A stretch of DNA of 64,000 nucleotides from JANQOH01 sp965201155 (GCA_965201155.1 OZ241752.1:806001-870000), one strand, 5' to 3'. Positions 8,374 through 16,587 are shown, counted from the first letter of the stretch. The notes: generated by a model from the sequence alone, not told the origin. Numbers and translations: made by a program.

Positions 8374-9885
8374 CTACAGCCACAGGACAAGAACCATGAA
8401 CAGCAGCGCCCCCGCCGCAAAACCGGCGAAAAACCCGGTCGCGATGGCGCGGCGCGACAGGCGCGGCGGCGGCGCATCCAGGCGCGTCAGCACCTGCTCC
8501 GCACGCTCCGCCAGACGCGGCAGGCGGCGAACCATTGCCGCCGCTTCGTCAAGTGCTGCCCGGGCGCGCGCGTCCGGTCCCGCATTCGCGATCGCCCAAT
8601 CCTCGATCAACGGGCGCGCGATCTCCCACATGTTCGCCTGGGGATGGAGCGCCCGCGCCACCCCTTCCGCCACAACCATCACCTTCTGCAACAACAACAG
8701 ACGCGGCTGCACAGGCATGCCGAACTGCTCGGTTGTATGAAACAACTGACCCAGCACGCGGCCGACCGAAATCTCGTGCGCCGGCAGCCCGTGAATCGGC
8801 TCGCCAATAGCCCGCACGGCCGAGATGAACGCGCCCATCGGCTTGTCCGGCGGCACGAACCCCGCCTCGAAATGCACCCGCGCGACGCGGGCATAGTCGC
8901 GGTCGAGAAAGCCTGCCAGCATATTGGCGAGAAACCGCCGCGTCGGCATGTCGAGCCGCCCCGTGATACCGAAATCGACCAGCCACAGCGCCCCGTCCGC
9001 GCCGACAAATATATTCCCCTGATGCGGGTCGCCATGGAAAAATCCATCGCGAAACACCTGATTGAAGGTGGTGCGCGCCGCCTTGGCGACAAACTCCGCC
9101 GGGTCGTGGCCGGCGGCGGCAAGTGCCGCCGCATCGCCCAGCGGGGACCCGGGAACCCGCTCGGTGGTCAGAACCCGGCGCGCCGTGCGCCGCCAGTCCA
9201 CCGCCGGCACGTGCAGGTCAGGGTCGCCCGCAAAATTGTCCGCCAGTTCGGTCGCCGCCGCGCCCTCAAGACTCAAATCCATCTCCACCGCCACGGTGTC
9301 GGCAAAGCTGTTGACCGACTCGGTCAGGCGCAGGCGGCGCTGCCTCGGCCGCGCCCGTTCCACAAGTTTTGCCAGCCACAGGAACAGGTCGAGGTCCCGT
9401 TGGAACGCGCGCTCCACCCCCGGCCGCAACACCTTCACCGCCACCGGCCGCCCGTCATCGGTAACCGCGAAATGTACCTGGGCAATGGACGCCGCCGCGA
9501 CCGGCTGGTCCTCGAACACGCGGAACAGGTTTTCCACCGGCGCGCCCAGTTCGTCCGCCACGATGCGGCGCGCCGCGGCAGCGGGAAACGGCGCCAGCCG
9601 GTCGCGCAATTGCGCAAGGTCGGCTGCCATATCGGCACCGATCAGGTCGGCCCGCGTCGACAGCGCCTGCCCGAGCTTGATGAAACTCGGCCCCAACGCC
9701 GCCGCAGCCGCCGCCAGCGACTCGCCCATACGGCGCGCGCGCGCCTCGCGGCGCGCAAACAGCCTTATGGGCCGCACCAGCCAGGGCGCGATCTCCAGCA
9801 ATTCCAGCACCGAAAGCGCATCATGCCGCGCCAGGATTCGCGCGATTCCCGCCAGCCGCCAGAGATTCCGCAAACCGGAGAACAA
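8374..9885 (-). CDS. ubiB: UbiB, ABC1/ADCK-family ubiquinone biosynthesis kinase-like protein
   Basis: A 503-residue atypical kinase needed for ubiquinone synthesis. It shows the family's KxGQ motif (FIKLGQALSTRADL), a nucleotide-binding AVKVLRPG segment, the catalytic loop HGDPHQGNIF, and VDFGITGRL as the DFG equivalent. The last 24 residues form a transmembrane helix, placing it at the inner membrane. It follows ubiE after only 3 bases, so the two are almost certainly cotranscribed, as in many alphaproteobacteria. The older annotation as a 2-polyprenylphenol hydroxylase is not supported by the fold. Confidence 0.96.
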   Translation of the reverse strand: MFSGLRNLWRLAGIARILARHDALSVLELLEIAPWLVRPIRLFARREARARRMGESLAAAAAALGPSFIKLGQALSTRADLIGADMAADLAQLRDRLAPFPAAAARRIVADELGAPVENLFRVFEDQPVAAASIAQVHFAVTDDGRPVAVKVLRPGVERAFQRDLDLFLWLAKLVERARPRQRRLRLTESVNSFADTVAVEMDLSLEGAAATELADNFAGDPDLHVPAVDWRRTARRVLTTERVPGSPLGDAAALAAAGHDPAEFVAKAARTTFNQVFRDGFFHGDPHQGNIFVGADGALWLVDFGITGRLDMPTRRFLANMLAGFLDRDYARVARVHFEAGFVPPDKPMGAFISAVRAIGEPIHGLPAHEISVGRVLGQLFHTTEQFGMPVQPRLLLLQKVMVVAEGVARALHPQANMWEIARPLIEDWAIANAGPDARARAALDEAAAMVRRLPRLAERAEQVLTRLDAPPPRLSRRAIATGFFAGFAAGALLFMVLVLWL

Positions 9886-9888
9886 GGC

Positions 9889-10653
9889 TCACACCCGCCA
9901 GCCGCCATGCAGCCAGGCAATGCCGCCGCTCAGTGCCGTTGCGCGCACGCCGGCATAACCGGCGCCGGTCATCAATGCGGCAAATTCCCGCGACGGTGGA
10001 AAACGGCGAATGCTTTCCACCAGATACTCATAGGCCGCGCGATTGCCCGTAACCGCCTCACCCAGCGCCGGAATCACGCGCCGGGACCAGAGTTTATAAG
10101 CCGGCGCGATCGCCGGCGTCGCCTCAGGACCGAATTCCAGACAGACAAACCGCCCACCCGGCTTCAGCACGCGCGCCGTTTCTGCGAGAGCGCGGTCAAG
10201 ATGCGTCACATTGCGAATCCCGAACGCGATCACCGCCGCATCGAACACCCCGCGCGGAAACGGCAGCGCCTCGGCATCGCCGCAGCCCCACACCGGCTCG
10301 CGCACCAGACCGCGGTCCCAGAGGCGGCGGCGCCCCTGCTGCAGCATCGCCGGATTGATGTCGCACACTGTGACTCGCCGCCCTTTACGCACCAGGCGCG
10401 CCGCTATGTCGCCGGTGCCGCCGGCCAGGTCCAGCACATGCTCGCCGGGCGATCCCCCCAGGGCGGCAACCGCGGCGCGCCGCCACAGGCGATGCACGCC
10501 GAGACTCATCAAATCGTTCATCAGGTCGTAGCGGCCCGCCACGACGTTGAATATGCGCCCCACCAGCGCCGGCTTTTCCGCCGCGTCAACATCCTGCGCG
10601 CCGAAAGGTACGCGTGCTCCCGGTCCGTCGTCCTGTTCGCCGTGCGATGCCAT
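9889..10653 (-). CDS. ubiE: UbiE, ubiquinone/menaquinone C-methyltransferase
   Basis: SAM-dependent methyltransferase that methylates the benzoquinone ring in ubiquinone synthesis. The N-terminal signature (VGRIFNVVAGRYDLMNDLMS) and the SAM-binding motif VLDLAGGTGDIAARL are clear, followed by LDRALAETARVLKPGG. It is 254 residues, as expected. The start at 10653 (MASHGE) is preferred; ATG at 10665 is the alternative. The frame runs open further upstream only through the divergent mutM. Strictly menaquinone use cannot be excluded, but the alphaproteobacterial context favours ubiquinone. Confidence 0.96.
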   Translation of the reverse strand: MASHGEQDDGPGARVPFGAQDVDAAEKPALVGRIFNVVAGRYDLMNDLMSLGVHRLWRRAAVAALGGSPGEHVLDLAGGTGDIAARLVRKGRRVTVCDINPAMLQQGRRRLWDRGLVREPVWGCGDAEALPFPRGVFDAAVIAFGIRNVTHLDRALAETARVLKPGGRFVCLEFGPEATPAIAPAYKLWSRRVIPALGEAVTGNRAAYEYLVESIRRFPPSREFAALMTGAGYAGVRATALSGGIAWLHGGWRV

Positions 10654-10699
10654 GCGCGAAACCATAGCCCAGCACCCACGGGCCGGGCTACACTGCCCC

Positions 10700-11518
10700 A
10701 TGCCTGAATTGCCGGAAGTGGAAACGGTGCGGCGCGGCCTGACGCCGCTGCTGGAAGGCCGACGCATCGCCGGCATATGCGTGAACCGACGCGACTTGCG
10801 CCGGCCGCTGCCCGGTGATTTCGAGCAACAGGTCACCGGACGGCGTATCACGGGCCTCGCCAGACAGGCGAAATACCTCCTGTTTCACCTCGATGACGGG
10901 CTCACCATCATCGGCCATCTCGGCATGTCGGGGCGCCTGACCGCCGTCGACCTCGACCGCCCTGCGCAGCGCCACGACCATCTCTGGTTCCAAACCGACC
11001 GCGGCGCGCGCATCGTCTATAATGATGCGCGGCGGTTCGGCCTCTTCACCCTGTGCCCCACCGATGCACTGGACGCCCACCCACTGCTGCACCGCCTCGG
11101 TCCCGACCCACTCGGAAATGCGTTCAGCAGCCAAGGACTCGCCGCCGCCCTCGGCGAACGCCGCTCGCCCGTCAAGACCCTGCTGCTGGATCAGACCGTG
11201 GTTGCCGGCATGGGTAATATCTACGCCTGTGAAAGCCTGTATCGGGCCGGCATCTCGCCGCGGCGGCTGGGCACGAACGTAGGTCCGGCGCGCGCCGGAC
11301 GCCTCGCCGACGCTATCCGTGCAGTGCTCCACGATGCGCTGGCAGCAAGCGGGTCGTCGCTTCGCGACTATGCTGACGCTTCGGGCGAACCGGGATATTT
11401 CCAGCACGCATTCCGCGTCTACGGGCGGGAAGGCGAACCGTGCGAACGCGGTCATGTCATACGAAGAATCGTGCAGGGCGCCCGCTCGACATTCTATTGT
11501 CCGGGCTGCCAGCACTGA
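10700..11518 (+). CDS. mutM: Formamidopyrimidine-DNA glycosylase (Fpg/MutM)
   Basis: Removes 8-oxoguanine and formamidopyrimidines and nicks the abasic site. After Met the protein begins PELPEVETVRRGL, giving the catalytic Pro and Glu. It has the lysine motif RQAKYLLFHL, the helix-two-turn-helix (VAGMGNIYACESLYRAGI), and a C-terminal zinc finger with cysteines in EPCERG and FYCPGCQ. Its 272-residue length is normal. The start is fixed by the need for an N-terminal Pro. It diverges from ubiE with 46 bases between start codons. Confidence 0.97.
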   Translation: MPELPEVETVRRGLTPLLEGRRIAGICVNRRDLRRPLPGDFEQQVTGRRITGLARQAKYLLFHLDDGLTIIGHLGMSGRLTAVDLDRPAQRHDHLWFQTDRGARIVYNDARRFGLFTLCPTDALDAHPLLHRLGPDPLGNAFSSQGLAAALGERRSPVKTLLLDQTVVAGMGNIYACESLYRAGISPRRLGTNVGPARAGRLADAIRAVLHDALAASGSSLRDYADASGEPGYFQHAFRVYGREGEPCERGHVIRRIVQGARSTFYCPGCQH

Positions 11519-11561
11519 CCCCCTCGCCCGCTGCAACCATGCCCAAAAGGGAAGGACACTC

Positions 11562-12335
11562 ATGAGCTACAACACCATCCGCGCCGAAACACGCGACCGC
11601 ACGGGATTGATCACCCTACACCGCCCGAAAAGCCTGAACGCGCTCAACAGCGAGCTGATTGCCGAGTTGAACGACGCGCTGGACGGTTTCGAAGCCGACG
11701 CCGATATCGGCGCCACCGTGATTACCGGCAGCGAGCGCGCCTTTGCCGCCGGCGCCGACATCAAGGAAATGCAGCCCAAGAGCTACATGGATGCGTTCTT
11801 CGGCGACTTCATCGACCCGTGGGACCGTGTGGCGCGCTGCCGCAAGCCGCTGATCGCCGCCGTTTCCGGCTATGCGCTGGGCGGCGGCTGCGAACTGGCC
11901 ATGATGTGCGACATATTGATCGCATCGGAAACCGCGCGCTTCGGCCAGCCCGAAATCAGGATCGGCACCTTCCCCGGCTCCAGCGGCACCCAGCGCCTGC
12001 CGCGCGCGATCGGCAAGGCCAAGGCCATGGACCTGATCCTCACCGGCCGCATGATGGATGCGGCAGAGGCGGAACGCGCAGGCCTTGTCAGCCGCATCGT
12101 GGCGCCCGGGAACGTCCTTGACACTGCGCTGGAAGTGGCGGAAACGATCTCCCGCCTGTCGTTGCCGGTAGTGATGATGGCAAAGGAAGCTGTCAACCGT
12201 TCGCAGGAAATGCCGCTCTCGGAAGGGGTCCTGTTCGAGCGCCGCGTGTTCTATTCCACATTCGCGCTCGAGGACCAGAAGGAAGGCATGGCGGCATTTG
12301 CCGAAAAGCGCGAACCGGCATTTCGGAATCGATAG
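11562..12335 (+). CDS. Enoyl-CoA hydratase/isomerase (crotonase)
   Basis: A 257-residue crotonase-fold enzyme of fatty acid beta-oxidation. Both catalytic glutamates are in place: GGGCELAMMCD and GQPEIRIGTFPG. The CoA-binding motif AAGADIKEM is present, so it should be an active hydratase. GGAAGGAC-like purine sequence (GGAAGGA) lies just before the ATG at 11562; the frame extends further upstream only over mutM. This gene sits between mutM and rpsT in many alphaproteobacteria. Confidence 0.93.
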   Translation: MSYNTIRAETRDRTGLITLHRPKSLNALNSELIAELNDALDGFEADADIGATVITGSERAFAAGADIKEMQPKSYMDAFFGDFIDPWDRVARCRKPLIAAVSGYALGGGCELAMMCDILIASETARFGQPEIRIGTFPGSSGTQRLPRAIGKAKAMDLILTGRMMDAAEAERAGLVSRIVAPGNVLDTALEVAETISRLSLPVVMMAKEAVNRSQEMPLSEGVLFERRVFYSTFALEDQKEGMAAFAEKREPAFRNR

Positions 12336-12348
12336 GCCGGCGCGCCCG

Positions 12349-12377
12349 TTGACGCTGCGGCGGGGGTTGGGCAAATT
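12349..12377 (+). promoter_or_regulatory. Candidate rpsT promoter
   Basis: TTGACG at 12349-12354, a 17-base spacer and CAAATT at 12372-12377. The -35 is good (5/6) and the -10 is weak (3/6). It would give a leader of roughly 110 bases before rpsT. Visual inference only. Confidence 0.3.
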
Positions 12378-12496
12378 GGAACCGGCTCACGCCGCGGCGC
12401 GGTCTTGTGCATGGCGCCCCGCGAGCATCGACACCCGTCCCTGCGTCATTCGTGCCGGAATGGCGTTCATCGTCCCCAATGAGGAGCAGAATCAGC

Positions 12497-12769
12497 ATGG
12501 CGCATCACAAGTCGGCGAAGAAGCGCATCAGGCGAAACGAACGCCGGCGAATCATCAACCGCGCGCGCCGCGGTCGAATCAGAACCTCGCTAAAATCGGT
12601 CGAATCGGCCATCAGCAACGGCGACAGCGAGGCGGCGGAAGCCGCTTTTCGCGCAGTCCAGCCCCAATTGATGCGCGGTGTTTCATGTGGCGTTGTCGCC
12701 CGGAACGCTATGCGCCGTAAACTTTCGCGCCTCTCCGCGCGCATCAAGGCGCTCTCCGCCGAAGCGTAA
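12497..12769 (+). CDS. rpsT: Small ribosomal subunit protein bS20
   Basis: A 90-residue, Lys/Arg-rich ribosomal protein starting MAHHKSAKKRIRRNERRR, the typical S20 N-terminus, with GVVARNAMRRKLSRL near the C-terminus. It binds 16S rRNA during 30S assembly. GAGGAG at 12481-12486 lies 10 bases before the ATG. The gene stands immediately before dnaA, as in many alphaproteobacteria. Confidence 0.97.
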   Translation: MAHHKSAKKRIRRNERRRIINRARRGRIRTSLKSVESAISNGDSEAAEAAFRAVQPQLMRGVSCGVVARNAMRRKLSRLSARIKALSAEA

Positions 12770-12816
12770 CCTCTCGCCGCGCAACCGGCGCGGCGCCACC
12801 CCATGACATTTTTTTT

Positions 12817-12843
12817 CGCACCCGGCAGACGCCGCCGGGTGCG
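12817..12843. repeat. Perfect 10-bp inverted repeat after a T8 run
   Basis: CGCACCCGGC (12817-12826) pairs fully with GCCGGGTGCG (12834-12843) across a 7-base loop, just after eight T residues. The T-run precedes rather than follows the stem on the rpsT strand, so it is not a standard terminator for rpsT. On the other strand the stem is followed by A residues. Confidence 0.6.
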
Positions 12844-13120
12844 GCCGCACAACCCTGCACCGCGCCAGTTTTCAGTAGTTTGTCGCGCGCTGCTAAGGCT
12901 GCCATTTATCTTTTTTCGCCTTTTATTCCCGTCTTGCGAACGGCTGCCGCACCTCTGAACAGGTTGCACGTGTTCTTGCCCGCTGCTAGTGTTGGGCCAC
13001 GCCCGAGAGCGGTACGGGCAATCTGGAAAGACAATATGCGAACTGGGGCCTGCAACCGAAGTATGTTGCGGAGCAAGGGGGAGCTTTGACTTTATTCTTG
13101 TTTGAGAAAAAGGTCCCGGT

Positions 13121-13148
13121 TTGAACGAGAAGAGGCAGTTAATATTGT
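13121..13148 (+). promoter_or_regulatory. Weak candidate dnaA promoter
   Basis: TTGAAC (13121-13126), a 16-base spacer and TATTGT (13143-13148) within the most AT-rich part of the leader, about 80 bases before the poly-C tract. A second -35-like element, TTGACT, lies at 13086-13091 with no good partner. GATTC at 13169-13173 lies just downstream, where methylation could influence transcription as known for Caulobacter dnaA. Confidence 0.3.
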
Positions 13149-13229
13149 AAGTTTGCTTTGTAGCGCGGGATTCTGAACTTGGCGCAGACTGGGGTCCAAT
13201 CATGCAGGTTGCTGCGCGTCCAAAGGGCG

Positions 13230-13247
13230 CCCCCCCCCCCCCCCCCC
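13230..13247 (+). repeat. Homopolymer of 18 C residues in the dnaA leader
   Basis: Eighteen consecutive C residues are followed by GTTCCGAC and then the dnaA ribosome binding site AGGGAGG. The tract ends 21 bases before the ATG at 13269, so it is in the untranslated leader. A tract this long is prone to slippage. It could alter leader folding or spacing, or it may be a sequencing or assembly effect. Confidence 0.9.
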
Positions 13248-13268
13248 GTTCCGACAGGGAGGTTGTCG

Positions 13269-14606
13269 ATGAGCCGCAAGATGGAGATGTGTTGGCAGCG
13301 CGTATCCTCCCGGTTGCGCCGCAAACTCGGCGACACGGCATTTGAATACTGGGTCGGCAACGCAGCACTCATATCCGGTGCCGCACCGCGCGTCGTCCTT
13401 GCGGTTCCGACAAACTTCAAACGAAACTGGATTGCAACCCGATACGGAAATCTGCTGCTTACCCTGTGGCAAGCCGAAGCACCGGAGGTGGAGCAGGTTG
13501 AGTTGGTCGTCGGGAAGGCCCGCGACCTCAGGGACACACCCGCCCGGCCCGCGCCCGGGATTACCGTGCGGCCGGCGGAATGCGATCCCCTGACCGGACT
13601 TGATACCCAGCTAAGCTTCGAAACCCTGTATATCGGCGACGCAAACCGATTCGCATGCGAAGCGGCGCGCAGCATGGCGACGGGAAGCGAAACCGGGTTC
13701 ACGCCGCTCTACGTGTTCGGCGAGGTCGGCCATGGCAAGTCGCATCTGCTGCACGCGGCCGGACTGCACTTTCACGCCAGACACCCCGACCGGCAGGTGC
13801 GGCTGCTCAATTCCGAAAAGTTCATGGACCAGTTCGTGAGCGCCCTGCAAAACCGGACCGCATCGCAATTCAAGAACGAAATTCGCTCGGTCGATATGCT
13901 GTTGTTGGATGACGTGCACTTCATTCAGGGCAGCGGCGCGGTGTCGAAGGAATTTTTCCACACCCTCAACACACTGTTGGGAAAAAGAATACCGGTGATC
14001 ATCACCGGCACCTGTCCGCCCGCGGACATCAAGTTCCTCGACGAAAGCGCGCGCTCGCGCCTCAATGGCGGAGTCGTCGCTGAGGTGAGCAACCCCGACC
14101 ACGACATGCGTGTGGGGATACTGCACTCCCGGGCGGAAAGAGCGGAAGCGCGCATCCCGAGCAATGTGCTCGACGACCTGGCGCGATCCTTCCCCACCGA
14201 TGTGCGAAGAATGATCGGCGCACTCAACAGCATCATCGCCCGCCAGAAAATCATGGGAGAAGAAATAACGCGCGAAACCGGAAAGAAAATTATTGATAAA
14301 TCTCTCTCATCACAAACAAAACAAAATACCGTCAATGAAATAAAGCAACGCACGGCCGATTATTACAAGGTAAATATTGCAGATATGGAGTCGCGCCGGC
14401 GCACCCGACCCGTCCTGACAGCGCGGCACGTCGCCATGTACCTGTCGAAGCAACTGACCCGTTCGTCGCTCCCCGGCATCGGCCGGGAGTTCAACCGCGA
14501 CCACACAACCGTGCTGAAGGCCGTCCGCCGCGTCGAAAAACTGCGTCAGGAAGACACCGGCATCGCGCGCGATATCGAGGAACTGCAGCGCCGGCTCGGC
14601 CCCTGA
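13269..14606 (+). CDS. dnaA: Chromosomal replication initiator DnaA
   Basis: A 445-residue initiator. Domain I (about residues 6-75) begins WQRVSSRLRRKLGDTAFEYW. A short linker leads to the AAA+ domain with Walker A GEVGHGKS (about 151-158; most DnaA proteins have GLGKT) and Walker B LLLDDVH (about 210-216), then RSRL in the arginine-finger region. Domain IV carries the DNA-binding signature REFNRDHTTVLKAV near 407-420. The start at 13269 has AGGGAGG 6 bases upstream; a longer frame from 13179 would translate the poly-C tract into proline and is unlikely. The codons linking AAA+ to domain IV (14281-14340) are strikingly AT-rich. Confidence 0.96.
   Translation: MSRKMEMCWQRVSSRLRRKLGDTAFEYWVGNAALISGAAPRVVLAVPTNFKRNWIATRYGNLLLTLWQAEAPEVEQVELVVGKARDLRDTPARPAPGITVRPAECDPLTGLDTQLSFETLYIGDANRFACEAARSMATGSETGFTPLYVFGEVGHGKSHLLHAAGLHFHARHPDRQVRLLNSEKFMDQFVSALQNRTASQFKNEIRSVDMLLLDDVHFIQGSGAVSKEFFHTLNTLLGKRIPVIITGTCPPADIKFLDESARSRLNGGVVAEVSNPDHDMRVGILHSRAERAEARIPSNVLDDLARSFPTDVRRMIGALNSIIARQKIMGEEITRETGKKIIDKSLSSQTKQNTVNEIKQRTADYYKVNIADMESRRRTRPVLTARHVAMYLSKQLTRSSLPGIGREFNRDHTTVLKAVRRVEKLRQEDTGIARDIEELQRRLGP
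13954..13962 (+). promoter_or_regulatory. Single DnaA-box-like nonamer inside dnaA
   Basis: TTTTCCACA matches the relaxed DnaA-box consensus TTWTNCACA. It lies in the AAA+ coding region, about 320 bases upstream of the AT-rich patch. One nonamer can occur by chance and I see no cluster, so its use as a binding site is speculative. Confidence 0.25.
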
Positions 14607-14717
14607 ACACTGCAGCCGCGGCCAGCCCGGCAGATCACCCCTTGACGCCGCGCACGAAACGCAAGACGACCGGCAATTGCCCCCCGATACCCTTCACGAT
14701 ACATATCGCCCTCCGGC

Positions 14718-15242
14718 ATGACTGACTTGCATCCCGTGTCGCCGGCCACGCTTCGCCGCGTCGCCGGCACATTCGCCACCGGCGTAACCGCCATCACCAC
14801 CCTGGTCGACGGCGAACCGCAAGGCTGCGCAGCCAACGCCGTCACCAGCCTCAGCCTCGACCCTCCCCTGATGCTGGTGTGCCTCGCGCAGAGCAGCAAG
14901 ACGCATGCCTCGCTGAAGGAATCGCGGGTTTTCGGCATCAATATCCTCGACCAGTCGCCGGAATCGCGCGCGCTGTGCCGGCGGTTCGCGAGCCAGGCCG
15001 CCGACAAGTTTGCCGGTGTCGAATTCAGACAAGGCAAGATCGCCGTTCCCATCCTCGCCCGGGCCATGAGCTGGCTGGAATGCGAACTTGTCGATTCCCA
15101 CGATTCCGGCGACCATACGATCTTCATCGGCCGCGTGCTCTCGGCAGGGGACGCACAACGACTGCCCCTGCTCTTTTTTCGCGGCAAGTTCGCGTCGCTG
15201 CTTCTCGACCCCGAAGAACCCGACGCACCGCCCGGCGCCTGA
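14718..15242 (+). CDS. Flavin reductase family protein (FMN-binding split barrel)
   Basis: A 174-residue flavin reductase of the HpaC/DIM6 type. It shows FATGVTAITT near the N-terminus, GCAANAVTSLSLDPPLMLVCL for FMN binding, and a later DHTIFIGRV segment. Such proteins supply reduced FMN or FAD to a partner monooxygenase. The next gene, 31 bases downstream, encodes a luciferase-like monooxygenase, so a two-component flavin monooxygenase is likely. A 12-base palindrome CGATACATATCG (14697-14708) ends 9 bases before the start codon and overlaps the expected ribosome binding region. Confidence 0.88.
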   Translation: MTDLHPVSPATLRRVAGTFATGVTAITTLVDGEPQGCAANAVTSLSLDPPLMLVCLAQSSKTHASLKESRVFGINILDQSPESRALCRRFASQAADKFAGVEFRQGKIAVPILARAMSWLECELVDSHDSGDHTIFIGRVLSAGDAQRLPLLFFRGKFASLLLDPEEPDAPPGA

Positions 15243-15273
15243 ACGCGCCGCCGCAAGTCAGGGAGGGACCATC

Positions 15274-16533
15274 ATGCGCTTCATGCTGTTTGCCTTGCCG
15301 ACCATTCCCGCAGTGTCATGGGAGGAAAGGGCCGAACTCGCCCCCATCGGCCGCAACCGCGATCGCTATCAGCAAATGCTTCATGAACTCCGGACCATCG
15401 TGAAACTCGCCGATGAGTCGGGGTTCGAAGTCTTCGCTACCACGGAACATCATTTCCATTCCGAAGGTGCCGAAGCCAGCGTCGCACCGCTGATGCTCTA
15501 TGCCGATCTCGCCGCCCGCACCGAACGGATCAAGTTCGCGCCGTTGGGGCTGGTGCTTGCCGGCTGGGACCCGATCCGCTGCGCCGAGGAAATTGCCGTT
15601 CTCGACAACCTGACCCAGGGCCGGGTGATTGCCGGCTTCGCACGCGGCTATCAGGACCGCTGGGTCAATGTGCTCGGTCAGCAATTCCACGTAACCGGAA
15701 CGCCCATGGATGGCGGGGCCATCGACAACCATAACCGCGCCGTGTTCGAGGAAGCGATCGCCGTCATCCGTAAGGCATGGACCGAAGAATCCTTTAACCA
15801 TGACGGGAAATTCTACAAGGTTCCCTACCCCTATGAAGAAGGCATAACGCGCTGGCCCGCGGCGGACTATACGCGCAAGTTCGGCGCTCCCGGCGAAGTG
15901 GATGAAAACGGCGTCGTCCGCAATGTATGCGTAATCCCGCGCCCGTATCAGGAGGGCGGCCCTGCATTGATGCAACCCTTCGGCGCCAGCGAACGCACCC
16001 TCATCAATTGCGGCAGGAACAACATCACGCCGTGGATACTCAATGGCGATCCCGCCTCGTTCCGCCAGTTGTGCCGCGTCTATCAGGAGTCCGCCAACGA
16101 GAGCGGACGCGACCTCAAATTCGGCGAGGCCATCGGTGCGGTGCGCTCGATCCATTTCGGCGAAACGCGGCAGGAGGCCGTCGATCTGTTGGCGAAAACC
16201 AACTTCGAAAGCTTCAACACCGTCTTCGGTTCCTTCGGGTTCTTCGAAGCCCATCGCGACGCCGCCGATGCAGGGAAATACCCGCTGGACCCCTATACGC
16301 CGCTACCCCCCGAGGAATGGACGGTCGACCGCCTGCTCCGTACCCAATACGCCCTTGCCGGTCCCCCCGATGAGGTGAAACGCAAGGTCGAATCTCTGCA
16401 CAGGATGCACGAAGGCGACGGCGAGCTTGAATGGTTCGGCTGGTTCTTCGACCAGGGCCTCATGCCGCTCGACGAACAGAAGCGGCAGATCGAGCTGTTC
16501 GCAGAACATATCATTCCGGAATTCGGCGACTGA
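15274..16533 (+). CDS. LLM-class flavin-dependent oxidoreductase (luciferase-like monooxygenase)
   Basis: A 419-residue TIM-barrel protein of the bacterial luciferase superfamily. It begins MRFMLFALPTIP and has FEVFATTEHHFHSEG, LAARTERIKFAPLGLVLAGWDPIRCAEEIAVLDNL in parts (the classical substrate and flavin pocket) and GRVIAGFARGY. Family members oxidise substrates with reduced flavin and oxygen. GGGAGGG lies 6-7 bases before the ATG at 15274. Reduced flavin would come from the upstream reductase. The substrate is unknown. Confidence 0.9.
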   Translation: MRFMLFALPTIPAVSWEERAELAPIGRNRDRYQQMLHELRTIVKLADESGFEVFATTEHHFHSEGAEASVAPLMLYADLAARTERIKFAPLGLVLAGWDPIRCAEEIAVLDNLTQGRVIAGFARGYQDRWVNVLGQQFHVTGTPMDGGAIDNHNRAVFEEAIAVIRKAWTEESFNHDGKFYKVPYPYEEGITRWPAADYTRKFGAPGEVDENGVVRNVCVIPRPYQEGGPALMQPFGASERTLINCGRNNITPWILNGDPASFRQLCRVYQESANESGRDLKFGEAIGAVRSIHFGETRQEAVDLLAKTNFESFNTVFGSFGFFEAHRDAADAGKYPLDPYTPLPPEEWTVDRLLRTQYALAGPPDEVKRKVESLHRMHEGDGELEWFGWFFDQGLMPLDEQKRQIELFAEHIIPEFGD

Positions 16534-16587
16534 ACCCGATGCGCGAGGCCATGCCGGTCCCGCGCAGCACCCCGGCGAGGAAGGACA

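Larger units (their letters stand above)
12770..13268 (+). other. Intergenic rpsT-dnaA leader region
   Basis: About 500 bases with no credible gene. It contains a T8 run (12809-12816), a strong hairpin, several T-rich stretches around 12900-12930 and 13086-13100, one GATTC (GANTC, possible CcrM methylation site) at 13169-13173, and the poly-C tract at 13230-13247. I found no sequence matching the DnaA box TTWTNCACA here, so I do not call an origin. A weak promoter for dnaA may lie around 13121-13148. Confidence 0.6.

Noticed and set aside
8179..10707. 842-codon plus-strand frame
   Set aside because: It covers ubiB and ubiE in antisense and has no family-like sequence.
12808..12843. rpsT Rho-independent terminator
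   Set aside because: The T8 run precedes the stem rather than following it on the rpsT strand. A nearer GCCGCGC/GCGCGGC stem (12776-12794) is 14 bases from the T-run, which is too far.
12880..13089. 69-codon frame before dnaA
   Set aside because: No ribosome binding site, no recognisable motif, and position in a regulatory interval; unlikely to be a gene.
13179..13268. Longer dnaA start that would translate the poly-C tract as proline
   Set aside because: AGGGAGG precedes the ATG at 13269 and DnaA domain I begins there; slippage-prone DNA in the coding part would be harmful.
12770..14340. Chromosomal origin call
   Set aside because: An AT-rich patch and one DnaA-box-like site are not enough without a cluster of boxes or a skew switch.
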